This document shows, piece by piece, positions 10,940 to 21,082 of a stretch of DNA of 64,000 nucleotides. The position numbers and the translations under genes were made by a program. Numbering within the stretch: the first letter of the stretch is position 1; every line of letters starts with the position of its first letter. The notes under the pieces were generated by a model. That model did no database searches. It saw only the letters and a program-made list of their open reading frames with translations, and was not told where the DNA came from. The stretch is from Thinopyrum elongatum (lineage: Eukaryota > Streptophyta > Magnoliopsida > Poales > Poaceae), in contig CM022298.1 of NCBI GenBank assembly GCA_011799875.1, positions 282,793,395 through 282,857,394 on the forward strand. Reading direction: 5' to 3'.

Positions 10940-12517
10940 GAGGCGTACGTGGAAGAAGTGAGCAAATTAGAGGAACACTTTGACGGATTGCAAACGAAGC
11001 ATATCCCGCCTGTAGAGAATAGTATTGTTGATCATCTGTCAAAGTGTGCTGCTCAAAAGCTACCTATGGAACAAGGGACTTTTGTATTCCATGTGAACCA
11101 GCCATCAGTCGCTCCGTCAATACAAACCTATAAGAGAAGAAAGTTGAGTACCGGTAAGTATTTCCCGGCAGAGCTCCCAAAAGCTACCGAGAAGAGAGTT
11201 GCAGGGCGCAACGACACAACTGCTGGTGAGCAGCGGCTTCACACAGAACCCTAGGTTCTTGCGTGAAGGTCAGCGCTCCGGCAGCCAAAGAGATGCCTTT
11301 AATCCTTGCCGTCGAGTCGCAAGCTCCGGCATGGGCACAACACATAGTCCAGTTCCTTCAAACAGGAGAACTTCCCAATGAACAAGAAGAAGCTAAGAAA
11401 GTAGCCAGTCAATTGAGTATGTACCAGTTTGTGGATAACATTCTGCATAGAAAGAGACCGAACGGTGTGAAATTTAAGTGCATCTGCTGGGAAGATGGAC
11501 TAACGAGCCCTTGTTAGTAAAGTTTTTCGGCAAGGTTATTATTGTCACACTTCCCTCCAGGGTGCAACTGAGCTAGTAACCAAGTGTGAAGCACACCAGT
11601 TCCATTCAAAGAATATACATCAACCAGTGGAAGCTCTCCAAACGATCCCTCTCTCCTAGCCTTTTTCAGTCTGGGGGCTCTACATCTTGGGCCCCTTTCC
11701 CCGTGCTATCGGGGGCTTTGAGTTCTTGTACGTCGTCATCGACAAGTTCACAAAGTGGCCTAAAGTGGAGCCGGTGAGGAAGGTGACAACACACTGAGCC
11801 ATCAAGTTCTTCAAAGGACTGGTTTGCCGTTTTGGAGGTCCTAACAGAATCATCACCGACAACGGCACATAGCTCACGAGTCGCACCTTCATGCAGTATA
11901 TCCAGAGCCTTGGGAGCAAGGTGTGCTTCACCTCCATTGCTCATGCGAGAAGTAATGGGCAAGCAGAACGGAAAAATGCTGAAGTGTTGCGTGGTCTTAA
12001 GACAAGAACTTTTGACAGGTTGCACAAGTATGGAAGACGCTGGATCGATGAGTTGCCGGTGGTTCTTTGGTCACTCAGAATGACACCAAATTGACCTACT
12101 GGCCAGACACCCTTCTCCCTCGTTTATGGTGTAGAAGTGGTGCTCCCCATGAAACTCACGTACGCGTCACCTCAAGTGCTTGCCTATGATGAGGCAGAGC
12201 AAGAGTAGCTACGGCAAGATGATTATGTGCTCCTCGAGGAAGATCGTCTTTGGGCGGCTGTGCGAGCAGCATGCTACCAGCAAGCTTTGCGCCGCTACCA
12301 TAGCTGCAAAGTTCATGCCCGAAGCGTTGAGGAAGGCGGCCTTGTTATTCGGTGCGTTCAGTTCGCCAAATGATCAAACAAGTTGATGCCAAAGTGGGAG
12401 GGCCCTTATCGGGTAGTGCAAGTCACCAGACCTGGCGCAGTCCGTCTGGAGAGCAAAGATGGTATCTGTGTAAAGAACTGATGGAATATCACGCATTTTC
12501 ACAAGTTCTACCTATAA
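10940..12517 (+). pseudogene. pol: Element A second RNase H (C-term) and integrase
   Basis: 10940-11100 completes the archaeal-type RNase H ('NSIVDHLSKCAAQKL', last catalytic Asp). After a variable linker, integrase spans about 11400-12517. Recognisable parts are the zinc-binding 'TKCEAHQFHSKNIHQP' region, 'DKFTKWPKVEPVRKV', the catalytic 'IITDNGT' near 11850-11870 (followed by TAG), 'HARSNGQAERKNAEVL' with the Glu position, and a C-terminus ending at TAA 12515-12517. Several stops and indels break it. It ends where E3's integrase ends. Confidence 0.75.
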
Positions 12518-12965
12518 GGCGCAGTTGCCGGGCCTTGTTCCCTGCAACCCCTTTTGTACAAGCTTTGTCTCCAAGAGTTGTAACCGTTTGTACAAAACCA
12601 GGCGTACACCCTATGCAAATGTGAATAAAGCTAAGTGTTGCACAACCCTTTGTGCATATTTATTTATGTATCCGTACATGCAACATTGTGATTACATTTT
12701 GACTTGTATGAAAATTGCTGACGACCTGTGAAGGTTCCCAAACCACTCTTTTCTCTTCTTTCTTTCTCCAAAGAGATAGAAAGATTCCTATAGCACCGTC
12801 GCCAGCATTCATTTCATACGACAAGAAATACAACAAAGAAAGCTTAGTTGGAAAAAATTTCAACTAAAAATCTCTTTGTTACATTATAGTTCCCCTTGCA
12901 CGGTTCTATGTCGGTATGAGAAGCCTGCACGCGAAGGAATCTTGTCGTAACCTTTTCGCTCTAAT
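12518..12965. other. Element A post-integrase spacer
   Basis: Non-coding, AT-rich in its first half. It corresponds to 27438-28395 in E2 and to the regions either side of E4 in E3. No ORF is supported. Confidence 0.5.
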
Positions 12966-13306
12966 CTTGCCTTGAGTCTGCTCGACAAGGTTTTGTAGCT
13001 GCACTGGGGTCGGCAAGATATCTTGCCGATAGCAGCGTCGCCAACAGGCTACTAAGGACCCGTTCCTCGAAACGCTCGCACCAAGACACAAACAAGCGAA
13101 GGGGACAACAAGCTTTCTTGCCGGTACAACAAGCGAAGGGGACAACAATGCTTCTTGCCTTGAGTCTGCTCGACAAGGTTTTGTAGCTGCACTGGGGTCG
13201 GCAAGATATCTTGCCGGTAGCAGCGTCGCCAACAGGCTACTAAGGACCCGTTCCTCGAAACGCTTGCGCCAAGACACAAACAAGCGAAGGGGACAACAAG
13301 CTTTCA
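12966..13306. repeat. 188-bp tandem duplication (about 1.8 copies)
   Basis: The unit begins 'cttgccttgagtctgctcg' at 12966 and again at 13154. The second copy is nearly identical until about 13306. It includes 'gcaagatatcttgcc', itself a short palindrome. It lies downstream of the stop of the antisense B3-like ORF, so it would be in that transcript's 3' region. Confidence 0.85.
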
Positions 13307-13466
13307 TCTGAGCATTATAAATAGCGAATATTTATTAAGGGATGCTCAATAACATTTTCCTTAGCCCTTTTTCCTAGGGTTTACATCAAGTGCAAGCAGG
13401 GCAAAAGGGGTGCCTAGGCAAGGCCTCGCTCGCTCCCGGCAAGCCAGATGATGGTGCTACCGGTGT

Positions 13467-14136
13467 TTAGCTGGAGTCCGAGCCGTCATCTTTGGTCTTG
13501 ACGCTCGGGGACTGGCCGTCGTCATCTTCACCATCGTCCTCCTCGTCTATTTTGCTCGAGGAGGCGGTTTCACTACTGTTCGAGCTCTCCGTGCAGCACT
13601 TCATGAGAGCTACTGATGCGCCGAAGAACTTCACGGCAAGCGTGTCAGACTTGACTAACTTGAAGTGGAGAAGATGCCCCTAACCCAAGCATCGAGCATG
13701 GTGAAGGATTTCCACCTGTGTGTGAAGTGCATGATTCCATTGGCGGAGAACTCAATGTTCACCCAGAAGGAGCCGTTGCAGGAACCATCTACGTGCAACC
13801 ACAAGCCGCGTGGCTGATCGACCTCCATCACCCTAGCAAAGGGACGAGGGAGCCGTAGCCAGCTTCGCGGCCGGTCACGCAGCTCCACGACAAACTCGAG
13901 CGCCGTATCTTTCATATGGCCCTCTGCTCGAGACAGAACAGCTGGGGCGAGATGACAAGCGCCCCGCTCTGGCCACCCTGGCCCCGAGCACCGCGTCTTC
14001 CATGACTTGGGGCCATGGCCCCTCTTCGGGCAAGGGATCTGGTTTCTGTGACTATGGCCGAGGCGGAGGCATGGTGCCGAGAAGAAGCTCTCGTGGCAGC
14101 GACAGAAGCATGGGCTCAACCTCTCCCCCTCGCAAT
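13467..14136 (-). pseudogene. Antisense extra ORF of element A, B3-like domain
   Basis: It lies between integrase and 3' LTR, opposite to gag-pol. The start aligned with the E2 ATG is ATT at 14134-14136 (lost); an early TGA follows. The N-terminus is Arg/Gly/Ala-rich ('RRGARGQGGQSGALV'). From about residue 95 it reads like a B3 DNA-binding domain: 'EFVVELRDRPRSWLRLPRPF', 'SFWVNIEF', 'HRWKSFTMLDAW', and, after a one-base frameshift near 13665, 'HLLHFKLVKSDTLAVKFFG'. This follows the B3 pattern of F-x-V...L-x-LP-x-x-F-A, strand, (G)W-x-x-F, G-D/H-x-L-x-F, V-x-x-F-G. The C-terminus is acidic ('DEEDDGEDDDG') and ends TAA at 13467-13469. It is homologous to 26819-27437 (E2) and 59830-60481 (E3). 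Seen: homology, order, lesions. Inferred: the B3 fold and DNA binding. Confidence 0.65.
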
Positions 14137-14242
14137 GGTGGCGGCAGATGCGAGGGGCGGGGGAAGAAGAAGAAGGAGATAGCAAGTACTAAGAGATGGA
14201 GATGAGGAGAGGTGAATGAGCATCAACCTCTGCAGCCCCCCT

Positions 14243-14250
14243 CTTTATAG
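14243..14250 (-). promoter_or_regulatory. TATA box of antisense ORF (CTATAAAG)
   Basis: Minus strand CTATAAAG, about 107 bp upstream of the original start codon. The equivalent motif lies at a similar distance in E2 (26733-26742) and E3 (60552-60560). Conservation in three copies supports a real promoter independent of the LTR. Confidence 0.65.
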
Positions 14251-14452
14251 GGAGATGCACAAGGGCTGGTTGTTCACCATCTTAGGGCAACCGCCCCGTT
14301 CCACTAATTCTGCACCCTGCATTTCTGGCCGGCGCATTACTCAATTGACCGCCCAACCTCACCAATCCGGTGTCCTGGCTCCCCTACTTAGAGCACTACC
14401 TCCACGACCACCCCTCTTCGCCAATCCCACGTTCTGTGCACAATCCTGTCGT

Positions 14453-14465
14453 GGGGGGGGGGGGG
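14453..14465. repeat. G13 homopolymer
   Basis: A run of 13 G in the upstream region of the antisense ORF. It could be a slippage or assembly-sensitive site. Confidence 0.8.
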
Positions 14466-14785
14466 CTGCTGTGAAAGGAGGAGTGATGAAAAAAATGGCA
14501 GTTACCTCAAGACACGCGTGATCATGGGCCTGCCCAGGTCGAGCCTGGTGGCAAATCCCCCGGCCCCGCATGCCCCTAGTTTCTCACACAAGAAGTAAAC
14601 GCCATCTTAAGCGGCAAGGTTGCCGGAGGAAGGCTGGGGGATAACCCTAGTCCAGATTAATTAAGAAGCAAAGAAGATCTCAGAAGACAGATATGGCCAC
14701 GGCGAGATTTTGCATCAGTTTTGCCGCATGTTTGTGCATTGTTTGGGCCTAGCCCAACATTGCTCGGCAACATGTGTGGCCTAGG

Positions 14786-14797
14786 CCTGGGGGCTCC
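14786..14797 (+). other. Polypurine tract of element A
   Basis: The purine-rich CCTGGGGGCTCC lies directly before the 3' LTR TGTCGG. The same GGGGGCTCC core precedes the 3' LTRs of E2 and E3. Confidence 0.75.
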
Positions 14798-15697
14798 TGT
14801 CGGTGTATAAAACATGGGTATTTTATACCCTGACCTATGCACAGACAAGTAGCAGCTCCCCTACCAACTCAAGTTGTAAATAAGACTCTCAAGCCATGGG
14901 AGCCACTATTTGAGAGATCAATGAGTGCATCAAGAAGACCAAGGTTCAAGACCAAGTAGATCAACTTGCCAAGGAGAATAACAAGTTTGTCATCAAGATC
15001 AATACTATAAGTAGCCATTAGCGGCAAGGCCGAGCCGGCAAGGCGAAGGCCCGACAAGCCCTTTGGCCGGCAAGCTCCCGCCAGCTGCCAGCGCTCCACC
15101 TCATCGAGCAGCTAGTCGCTGATCAATGAGGTGTCAAGCCCATAGGTAGTTAGGTGAGGCTTGTTGAACACGTGTCAGCTCACTGGGGGGATTTTTACCT
15201 TTATCGACACCCTTCCAAATGGCATGTCAAGCTAATAGGAGTTAGCTAGGCAAGCGGCGTGGCAATCTTGCCGGGGCACCTCCTCCTCAAGACACCTAAT
15301 AGTGCATTTAATGCTTCATGTCCTGACTAGCAGAGTTATGTATGATAGCACTATTGGCTATCTAATCATCATTTAATTACCTTTTTGCCACTGTGGTAAC
15401 CCCTTTGAGCTATAAAAGAAGGGCCAAGGCAACGTTTACAAGGATCGACCCTTTGCACAACTACACGGGTCACTGCTTTCCTCTCGCATCCTTGCCGGGG
15501 AAGTGCTCCTTGTACTTGTGTTCCAACACATACACCCAATATAGCAAGCAGGAGTAGGGTTTTACACCTCTCGGTGGCCCGAACCTGGGTAAAGATCCCT
15601 GCATCTTCCATTGATTTTGCTCTTTGCGTCTTGTGCACCTCCCTAGCCGAACCACAAGGGGCTTGATGGCCCCATAGATGGTCGTTCCACACCGACA
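14798..15697 (+). repeat. 3' LTR of element A (900 bp)
   Basis: It begins TGTCGGTGTATAAAAC and ends CCGACA. It contains a TATA-like 'gctataaaagaagggcc' near 15409-15425 and the 'caggagtagggttttac' block shared with the LTRs of E2 and E3, placing A in a related family. Immediately after it the E6 RT reading resumes. Confidence 0.85.
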
Positions 15698-18216
15698 CAT
15701 CCCAGGCAAATGTGTGTTTGGGATTCCTGCTGGTAAACTATTGTTTTTTCTGGTGTTAGAATGTGTCATCGAGGCTAACCCGGGGAAAAATAAAGCTATC
15801 ACAACGCTAGCCAAGCCGGCCAACATCAATGTTGTCCAAAGGTTAACAGGCTGCGTGGCAGCCTTGAGCCGGTTTATAACCTGTCTTGGTGAGAAAGCCA
15901 TCCCTCTGTATAAGCTCTTGAAGAAGGCATATGACTTCGCTTGGGGTGATGCAACAGATAAAGCTTTTGAGTCCCTCAAGAAGCAGTTGTCCGAGCCGCC
16001 TATCTTTGCCGCTCCTTAGGAGAAGGAGCTGATGCTCTTGTACATTGCTGCTAATAAAAAAGTTATAAGTGTAGCAGTCGTCGCGGAGCGCAAAGAAGAG
16101 AGCAAAGAATATCTAGTCCAAAGGCCAGTTTATTATGTCAGTGAGGTCCTGACCGAGTCAAAACAGCGATATCCACATTGGCAGAAACTGGTTTTCGTTG
16201 TCTTTATTGCTAGTCGCAAGTTGAAGCACTATTTCCAAGAGGACCATATTACCGTGGTCAGTTTAGCACCTCTGGGAGATATCATCCAGAACAGGGAGGC
16301 TACAGGCCGGGTTGCCAAGTGTGCTATCGAGCTTAGTCCATATCACCTGAAGTTTGTGCCACGAACAGCTATCAAATCACAAGCATTGGTGGATTTCATC
16401 AACGACTAAACTGAACTTTAAGTCCCTGAGGAGAAGCCGGACGATACGTACTGGAAGATACACTTTGATGGTTCCAGACAGTTGGAAGGCTCAGGGGCTG
16501 GAGTTATATTAACTTTTTCGTGAGGTGATAATTTTTTCTATGTTTTGAGACTTATGTTTCCTTGTACTAATAATGCATCTGAATATGAGGCTTTGCTTCA
16601 TGGGTTCTGTATGGCTAAGGAGATGAATCTCAGCCTGGTCAGATGTTTAGGCGACTCATATTAGGTTGCTCAACAGGTCTCCGGGACATGGGAATCTAAA
16701 CACCCCCTTATGGCGGCTTACAAACACGTTGTTACAGTCATTGTAGGCCATTTCAAAGGATACCAGGTCGATCACATGGACCGTTGGCTCAATGAGGTAG
16801 CAGATGCATTGTCTTTCCTGGGTCTCAACGTAAACTTGTCCCGCCAAATGTTTTCCTCTATGTTTTGCATAACCCGTCAGTCAAACTACGGATGGAGGAA
16901 GATATTGCTATTCCTGGCTGGAGGCAGATCTTGTTGCTGCTATTCATGCCATCCCAGATTGTACAGTACCTTATCTGGCTTATCTTACTCATGGCGAGCT
17001 CCTTCAAGAGGAAATCATTGCCCGACAGATTATTAGACGGTCTAAGTCCATGACTATCGTCAATGGTGAGTTACACAGGAGGAGTATTACAAGCGTTTTC
17101 CAGCATTGTGTTTCCCCTGGGGAAGGTCGTGAGATTCTCAATGAAATCCAGTGTGGAGATTGTGGTCATCACGCTGCCTCGTGGTCTGTGGTCACGAAGG
17201 CTTTCCAGCATGGTTTTTACTTGCTCACAGCTCGCGCAGATGCAGACGATATCATTCGTAGGTGTGATGGTTGGCAGAAATTTGCACTTAAATCTCTTGT
17301 GCCGGCTCAAGAACTTCGGATGATCCCAATAACTTGGTTGTTTGCAGTCTGGGGGCTAGACATGGTCGGTCCTTTCAAGCCGTCCAAAGATAAAAAGAAT
17401 CACCTTTTGGTTGCCGTTGATAAATTCACCAAGTGGGTCGAAGTAGAGCCAATAAGCAATTGTGATGCAGCAACACCAGTCAAATTCTTGAAGAAGTTGA
17501 TTTTCCACATTGGGTACCCGCACAACATCATTACTGACAATGACACTAATCCGTCCAAAGGAGCTATGGAACAATTTTGCCAAGAACATATCCGGCTTAA
17601 ATTAGCATCCGTCGCACATCCATAGTCCAATGGACACACAAAGCATGCCAATCAAGAATTGTTGTGAGGGATTAAGCCAAGGCTCATGGTGCCACTTGAG
17701 CGTACCCCTGGCTGCTGGGTCGAATAGCCACCAGGAGTGTTATGGAGCATATGGACTACTCCCAACAGGTCAACATGCTATAAGCTATTTTTCCTACTTT
17801 ATGGTGTAGAGGTTGTGCTTCCAAGTGATCTTCGTCATGATTCTCCCCGGGTAGCAGCATATGTCGAGGCTGACAATGAGATTTCTCGACAAGACTCCCT
17901 GGATGCTCTTGAAGAAGAACATGATCTGGCAGCATCACGATCAGCGATACATCAGCAAGACCTACATCGCTATCATAGTCGTAGAGTCTTAATCCGTACA
18001 TTCTAGGAAGGTGACTTAGTGCTCCATCTGATAGAAGAACAAACAGGTATGCATAAGCTCTTCCCTCCTTGGGAAGGACCCTTCGTCATCAGCAAGAATC
18101 TGCACAAGGGGTCATATTAGCTGGTTGATATACCTTAAGCCAATAAGTCATTTACCTCTGAAGAGGAGAGCAGCATGCCTTGGAATATTGCACATCTTCG
18201 GCCATATTATACTTAG
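15698..18216 (+). pseudogene. pol: E6 pol: RT C-terminus, RNase H domains, integrase
   Basis: 15700-16020: 'KCVFGIPAGKLL', 'QRLTGCVAALSRFIT' and 'LYKLLKKAYDFAW' (RT thumb/connection). 16032-16409: first RNase H ('YYVSEVLTESKQRYPHWQKL', 'HYFQEDHITVVS'). 16440-16830: degraded second RNase H ('HFDGSRQLEGSGAG', 'NNASEYEALLHG'). 17050-17625: integrase with a Cys-rich zinc region, 'GLDMVGPFKPSKDKK' (first Asp), 'DKFTKWVEVEPIS' and 'NIITDND' (second Asp). Then TAG, and the Glu region is read only through further stops. The C-terminus 'WNIAHLRPYYT' ends with TAG at 18214-18216. At least six stops or shifts show long inactivity. Confidence 0.75.
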
Positions 18217-18753
18217 ATTTTATCAGTATTTTCTTTTCTGCACATACCTTTTTTATCATGTATATTCTCATATTATGATCAATGAAATAAAGTCGGCATC
18301 TCTGGATCCTGGAGTTTGTTGTTTTGCCTCAAAAGCTATGTGTTGATTGTTTATTCTTTGATCATTGGTTACTTGGGGGCTTCCAGCTTATCGAGTTTAG
18401 CTATTAACATCCCTTTTAACCCAACATATGCCATTATATATACTTGATTATACCTTCCTGTTAGCTTGATGCTACTCACAACAAGGTGACCCGGCTGCAT
18501 GCTTGCTGAGTCAATCACACTGATGCCTATTTATGGACTGTGTTGACCCTGAACTCATCAAAGTTAAAACACCGGCTTAAGTCACCTGAGAGCTGGCTTC
18601 CAGAAAGTGAGGACAAATCAAAAGAGGCTACAAGGCCTACTCCACAGGAAAGCAAATTCCAAACTCGAGCCTCGAAAGCCGATCGTTATGTCGTGCCTCG
18701 AAAGCCGGCTTTTTACTTTAAGTTGTTTTCTATACTATATTATGTGTTTTTCT

Positions 18754-18754
<1 letters not shown>

Positions 18755-18784
<30 letters not shown>
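18755..18784. repeat. (AT)n(GT)n microsatellite
   Basis: A compound dinucleotide run, (AT)7 followed by (GT)8-like sequence, within the E6 3' region. Confidence 0.9.
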
Positions 18785-19737
18785 CTATTTCTTTACACGT
18801 ACCGGTTTTCACAAAGAATACCGGGTCACGAATCTGACCGGGTCTCGGCAATTTCCACATGTGCACTCTATCACAGCCACATTTAAGGTTTTTTACCAGA
18901 ACAATTTTTTGGGGTTGCACTACAAACCCGGCCAAGGATTCATTCAAATAAGTTAGCATTATCAGCATAAAAGGACCGGGTTGAATAAACAACCACGACC
19001 ATGGATTTTCAGTTCCCTAATCCATTCTGGAACAATAGAGAACTTCTTGATCATGTCCATGATATGATGAGGAGGGGCCTTGGTATTCTTCACCTCCATA
19101 ATGCAGTGTGTTCCGCCTACATAGAGTTGTTCTAGAAACATGTAGATGGCTTGCAATTTCACAAGAGGGAGCCCCATCACATTGGTTTCCTTGGCCTATC
19201 ATTACACAAGATGAAGACCATTAACCTGGATTTATTTGCCCAGTTGATTAACAGCAAGACGAGTTCTTACCGAAGATGGCTATGCACATTTGAGTTATAT
19301 GGTTTTTCAGCGTGAGTAGTTCTTGAGTCACCGGCTCGAGCTTTGACTCCACCTCCTCAGGACACTTCAACAAGCCGGCCTTCTCATCAGTAAATGCCAT
19401 TTTTGCTTTTGCCAGCTTGTTGCTGCACTCAATTCACTAATAAGGAAAAGGCTAGAATTAGCGTGGGGTTTTACCTTAGCAGTAGCGCGGGCTCCGGCGC
19501 TACTGCTAAGGCGCTACAGCTAAACTTTTGCAGTAGCGTGGCTTCACTCGCGCTACTACTAACCATACATAGTAGTAGCATGCTTGACAAATTGTGCTAC
19601 TGCTAACCATAAAAGCACGCTGCTGCTACGTGAAAGCCCGCGCTACTGCTAAATTTTCCTGTATTATTTTCTGCAGCATATTGGCGCTGTATTTGTACAT
19701 GTTTTATACAATAGCCTTCATCATATGATTTTATGAT

Positions 19738-19941
19738 CATGATGAGTTATTATATCAGTGGGTGAAAGAGAAGTGGATTAGATTCAAGTGGAGGCAACAT
19801 GGTGCAGATCCAAAGTACTACTAATCCAAACTTGATCACTTTAGTTTGGATTAGTAGTACTTTCGATCTGCACCATGTTGCCTCCACTTGAATCTAATCC
19901 ATGTTTATTTCACCCACTAATATATATAATAACTCATCATG
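19738..19941. repeat. 204-bp hairpin-forming inverted repeat
   Basis: The left arm from 'catgatgagttattat' (19738) pairs with the right arm ending 'aataactcatcatg' (19941). The inner arms 'ggattagattcaagtgg...actactaatccaaact' pair almost perfectly around a loop of about 9 nt ('tgatcactt') near 19839. Over the central 75 bp I count only about 5-7 mismatches. Transcribed, it would form a long near-perfect stem of the type processed into 21-24-nt small RNAs. Confidence 0.88.
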
Positions 19942-20067
19942 CTTATATAACAACTTAGCATCATCATCATCATAATAACTCATCATCTCTATGATAATAA
20001 CAAGTCATACTCATCATCATCACAGTCATCTAAGAACTTCTACTCGCTATCATAATAACAAGTAATA

Positions 20068-20094
20068 CTCATCATCATCATCATCATACTCATC
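20068..20094. repeat. (CAT)n-rich microsatellite
   Basis: 'atcatcatcatcatcat' run. Similar shorter CAT-rich stretches occur at about 19960-20050 within the CACTA interior. Confidence 0.7.
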
Positions 20095-20538
20095 ACCAAC
20101 CCTAGTTAATTGTTCTTAGCACATGATCATGAGTATTAGCTAGGACCTGCTACCCCTCTCTAAGGTAAAATAGCATAAAACAACATAGCCCCTGACTCTC
20201 CATTATGGAGAATGGAGATTATCCTGTCTCCAATTTGTGGGCTTCACACAATGTTGCTTCCAAATAGCTCCCTGCGATTATTCATAACTTTTTTACATTC
20301 TTTGATTGTGAGGTCTTCATTTGTTCAGGAAATCTTGTATGAACAGCGGTGACCCATAGGCAGACTTGGCCGTAAGCTAACAACATCAATGTGACCTTTC
20401 GTATGCATCAGATGAGGCACACAATCCTTCGGGATTTTCTATTGGAGAGCATTATAGTAACGTAGTTAGCAATGTAGTTTAGCTTTAGAAGAATGTATGC
20501 AAAAGATGCACTGGTGTCATAATAACAAAAAATCTTAC

Positions 20539-20760
20539 CATGCCATTTCCATGGATGTTGTCATAGTTCAATACGTGGACTAGTGGCACATATTGACCAT
20601 AATGTGGAGGAGTTTCATAATTCTTATTGAATGTCTCAACATCAATAATAAAGGAGACAAGATGATCTTTCTCCTCGTAAGTTAGTTCAGAGTCATCATT
20701 GTAGTAGGTTTTGTCTACTACTTTCTGAACATTTTTTGAAGAATGGAAATAAGCTGTCAA
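20539..20760 (-). pseudogene. Exon-like ORF inside the CACTA element
   Basis: A minus-strand block of about 70 codons ('VVDKTYYNDDSELTYEEKDH', 'YVPLVHVLNYDNIHGNG') is bounded by an AG ('ttgacag') upstream near 20760 and a GTAAG donor at 20538. Coding-like composition and splice-like edges suggest a genuine exon, either of the transposon's own second gene or of a captured host gene. I do not recognise the family. The acceptor side is duplicated ('aagctgtcaatggaaat' twice at 20750-20790). Confidence 0.4.
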
Positions 20761-20788
20761 TGGAAATATATAAGCTGTCAATGGAAAT

Positions 20789-21082
20789 AAGCTCCTCCAT
20801 TCTTTCCCGAGTGCATTACACCAAAATGTCTAGCAAATGGGAATGAAGGAGAAGCTACCCCCACGACAACAGTCAGGATTCTTCTTCCTCTCTCATATAT
20901 GGTGGAAACTCCCTCACTGATTTTTTGACCGTCGGTGATGGTCGCTACTCCTCCTTCCCCTATTGCATAACAAAGGTCTAGCACAAGGAGAAGAAGGAGA
21001 AGCGACCCCCGTGACAACAGTCGGCATTCTTCTTCTCTCATATATGGTGGAGACTCTCCCTCACTAATTTTTTGACTGTGAT
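20789..21082. repeat. About 150-bp imperfect tandem duplication in CACTA interior
   Basis: Two units, from about 20789 and about 20948. They share 'gtctagcaa/caaggag', 'gacaacagtc(a/g)g(g/c)attcttctt', 'ctcatatatggtgga' and 'ccctcact(g/a)attttttgac'. Confidence 0.75.

Larger units (their letters stand above)
7275..15697 (+). mobile_element. Element A: Tat-lineage Ty3/gypsy, 5' truncated
   Basis: Its order is protease-RT linker, RT, RNase H, second RNase H, integrase, spacer with antisense ORF, PPT and 3' LTR. The 5' LTR, gag and protease are missing. The double RNase H (Ty3-type followed by archaeal-type) is the hallmark of the plant Tat lineage. It is split by a solo LTR at 9378-10939. Its right LTR ends exactly inside the RT region of element E6 (the E6 reading resumes with a 'KCVFGIPAGKLL' block at 15698), so A was inserted into E6. 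The family is related to, but distinct from, E2/E3, because its LTR begins TGTCGGTGTATAAAA rather than TGTCGGTGCAACAAA. Confidence 0.8.
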
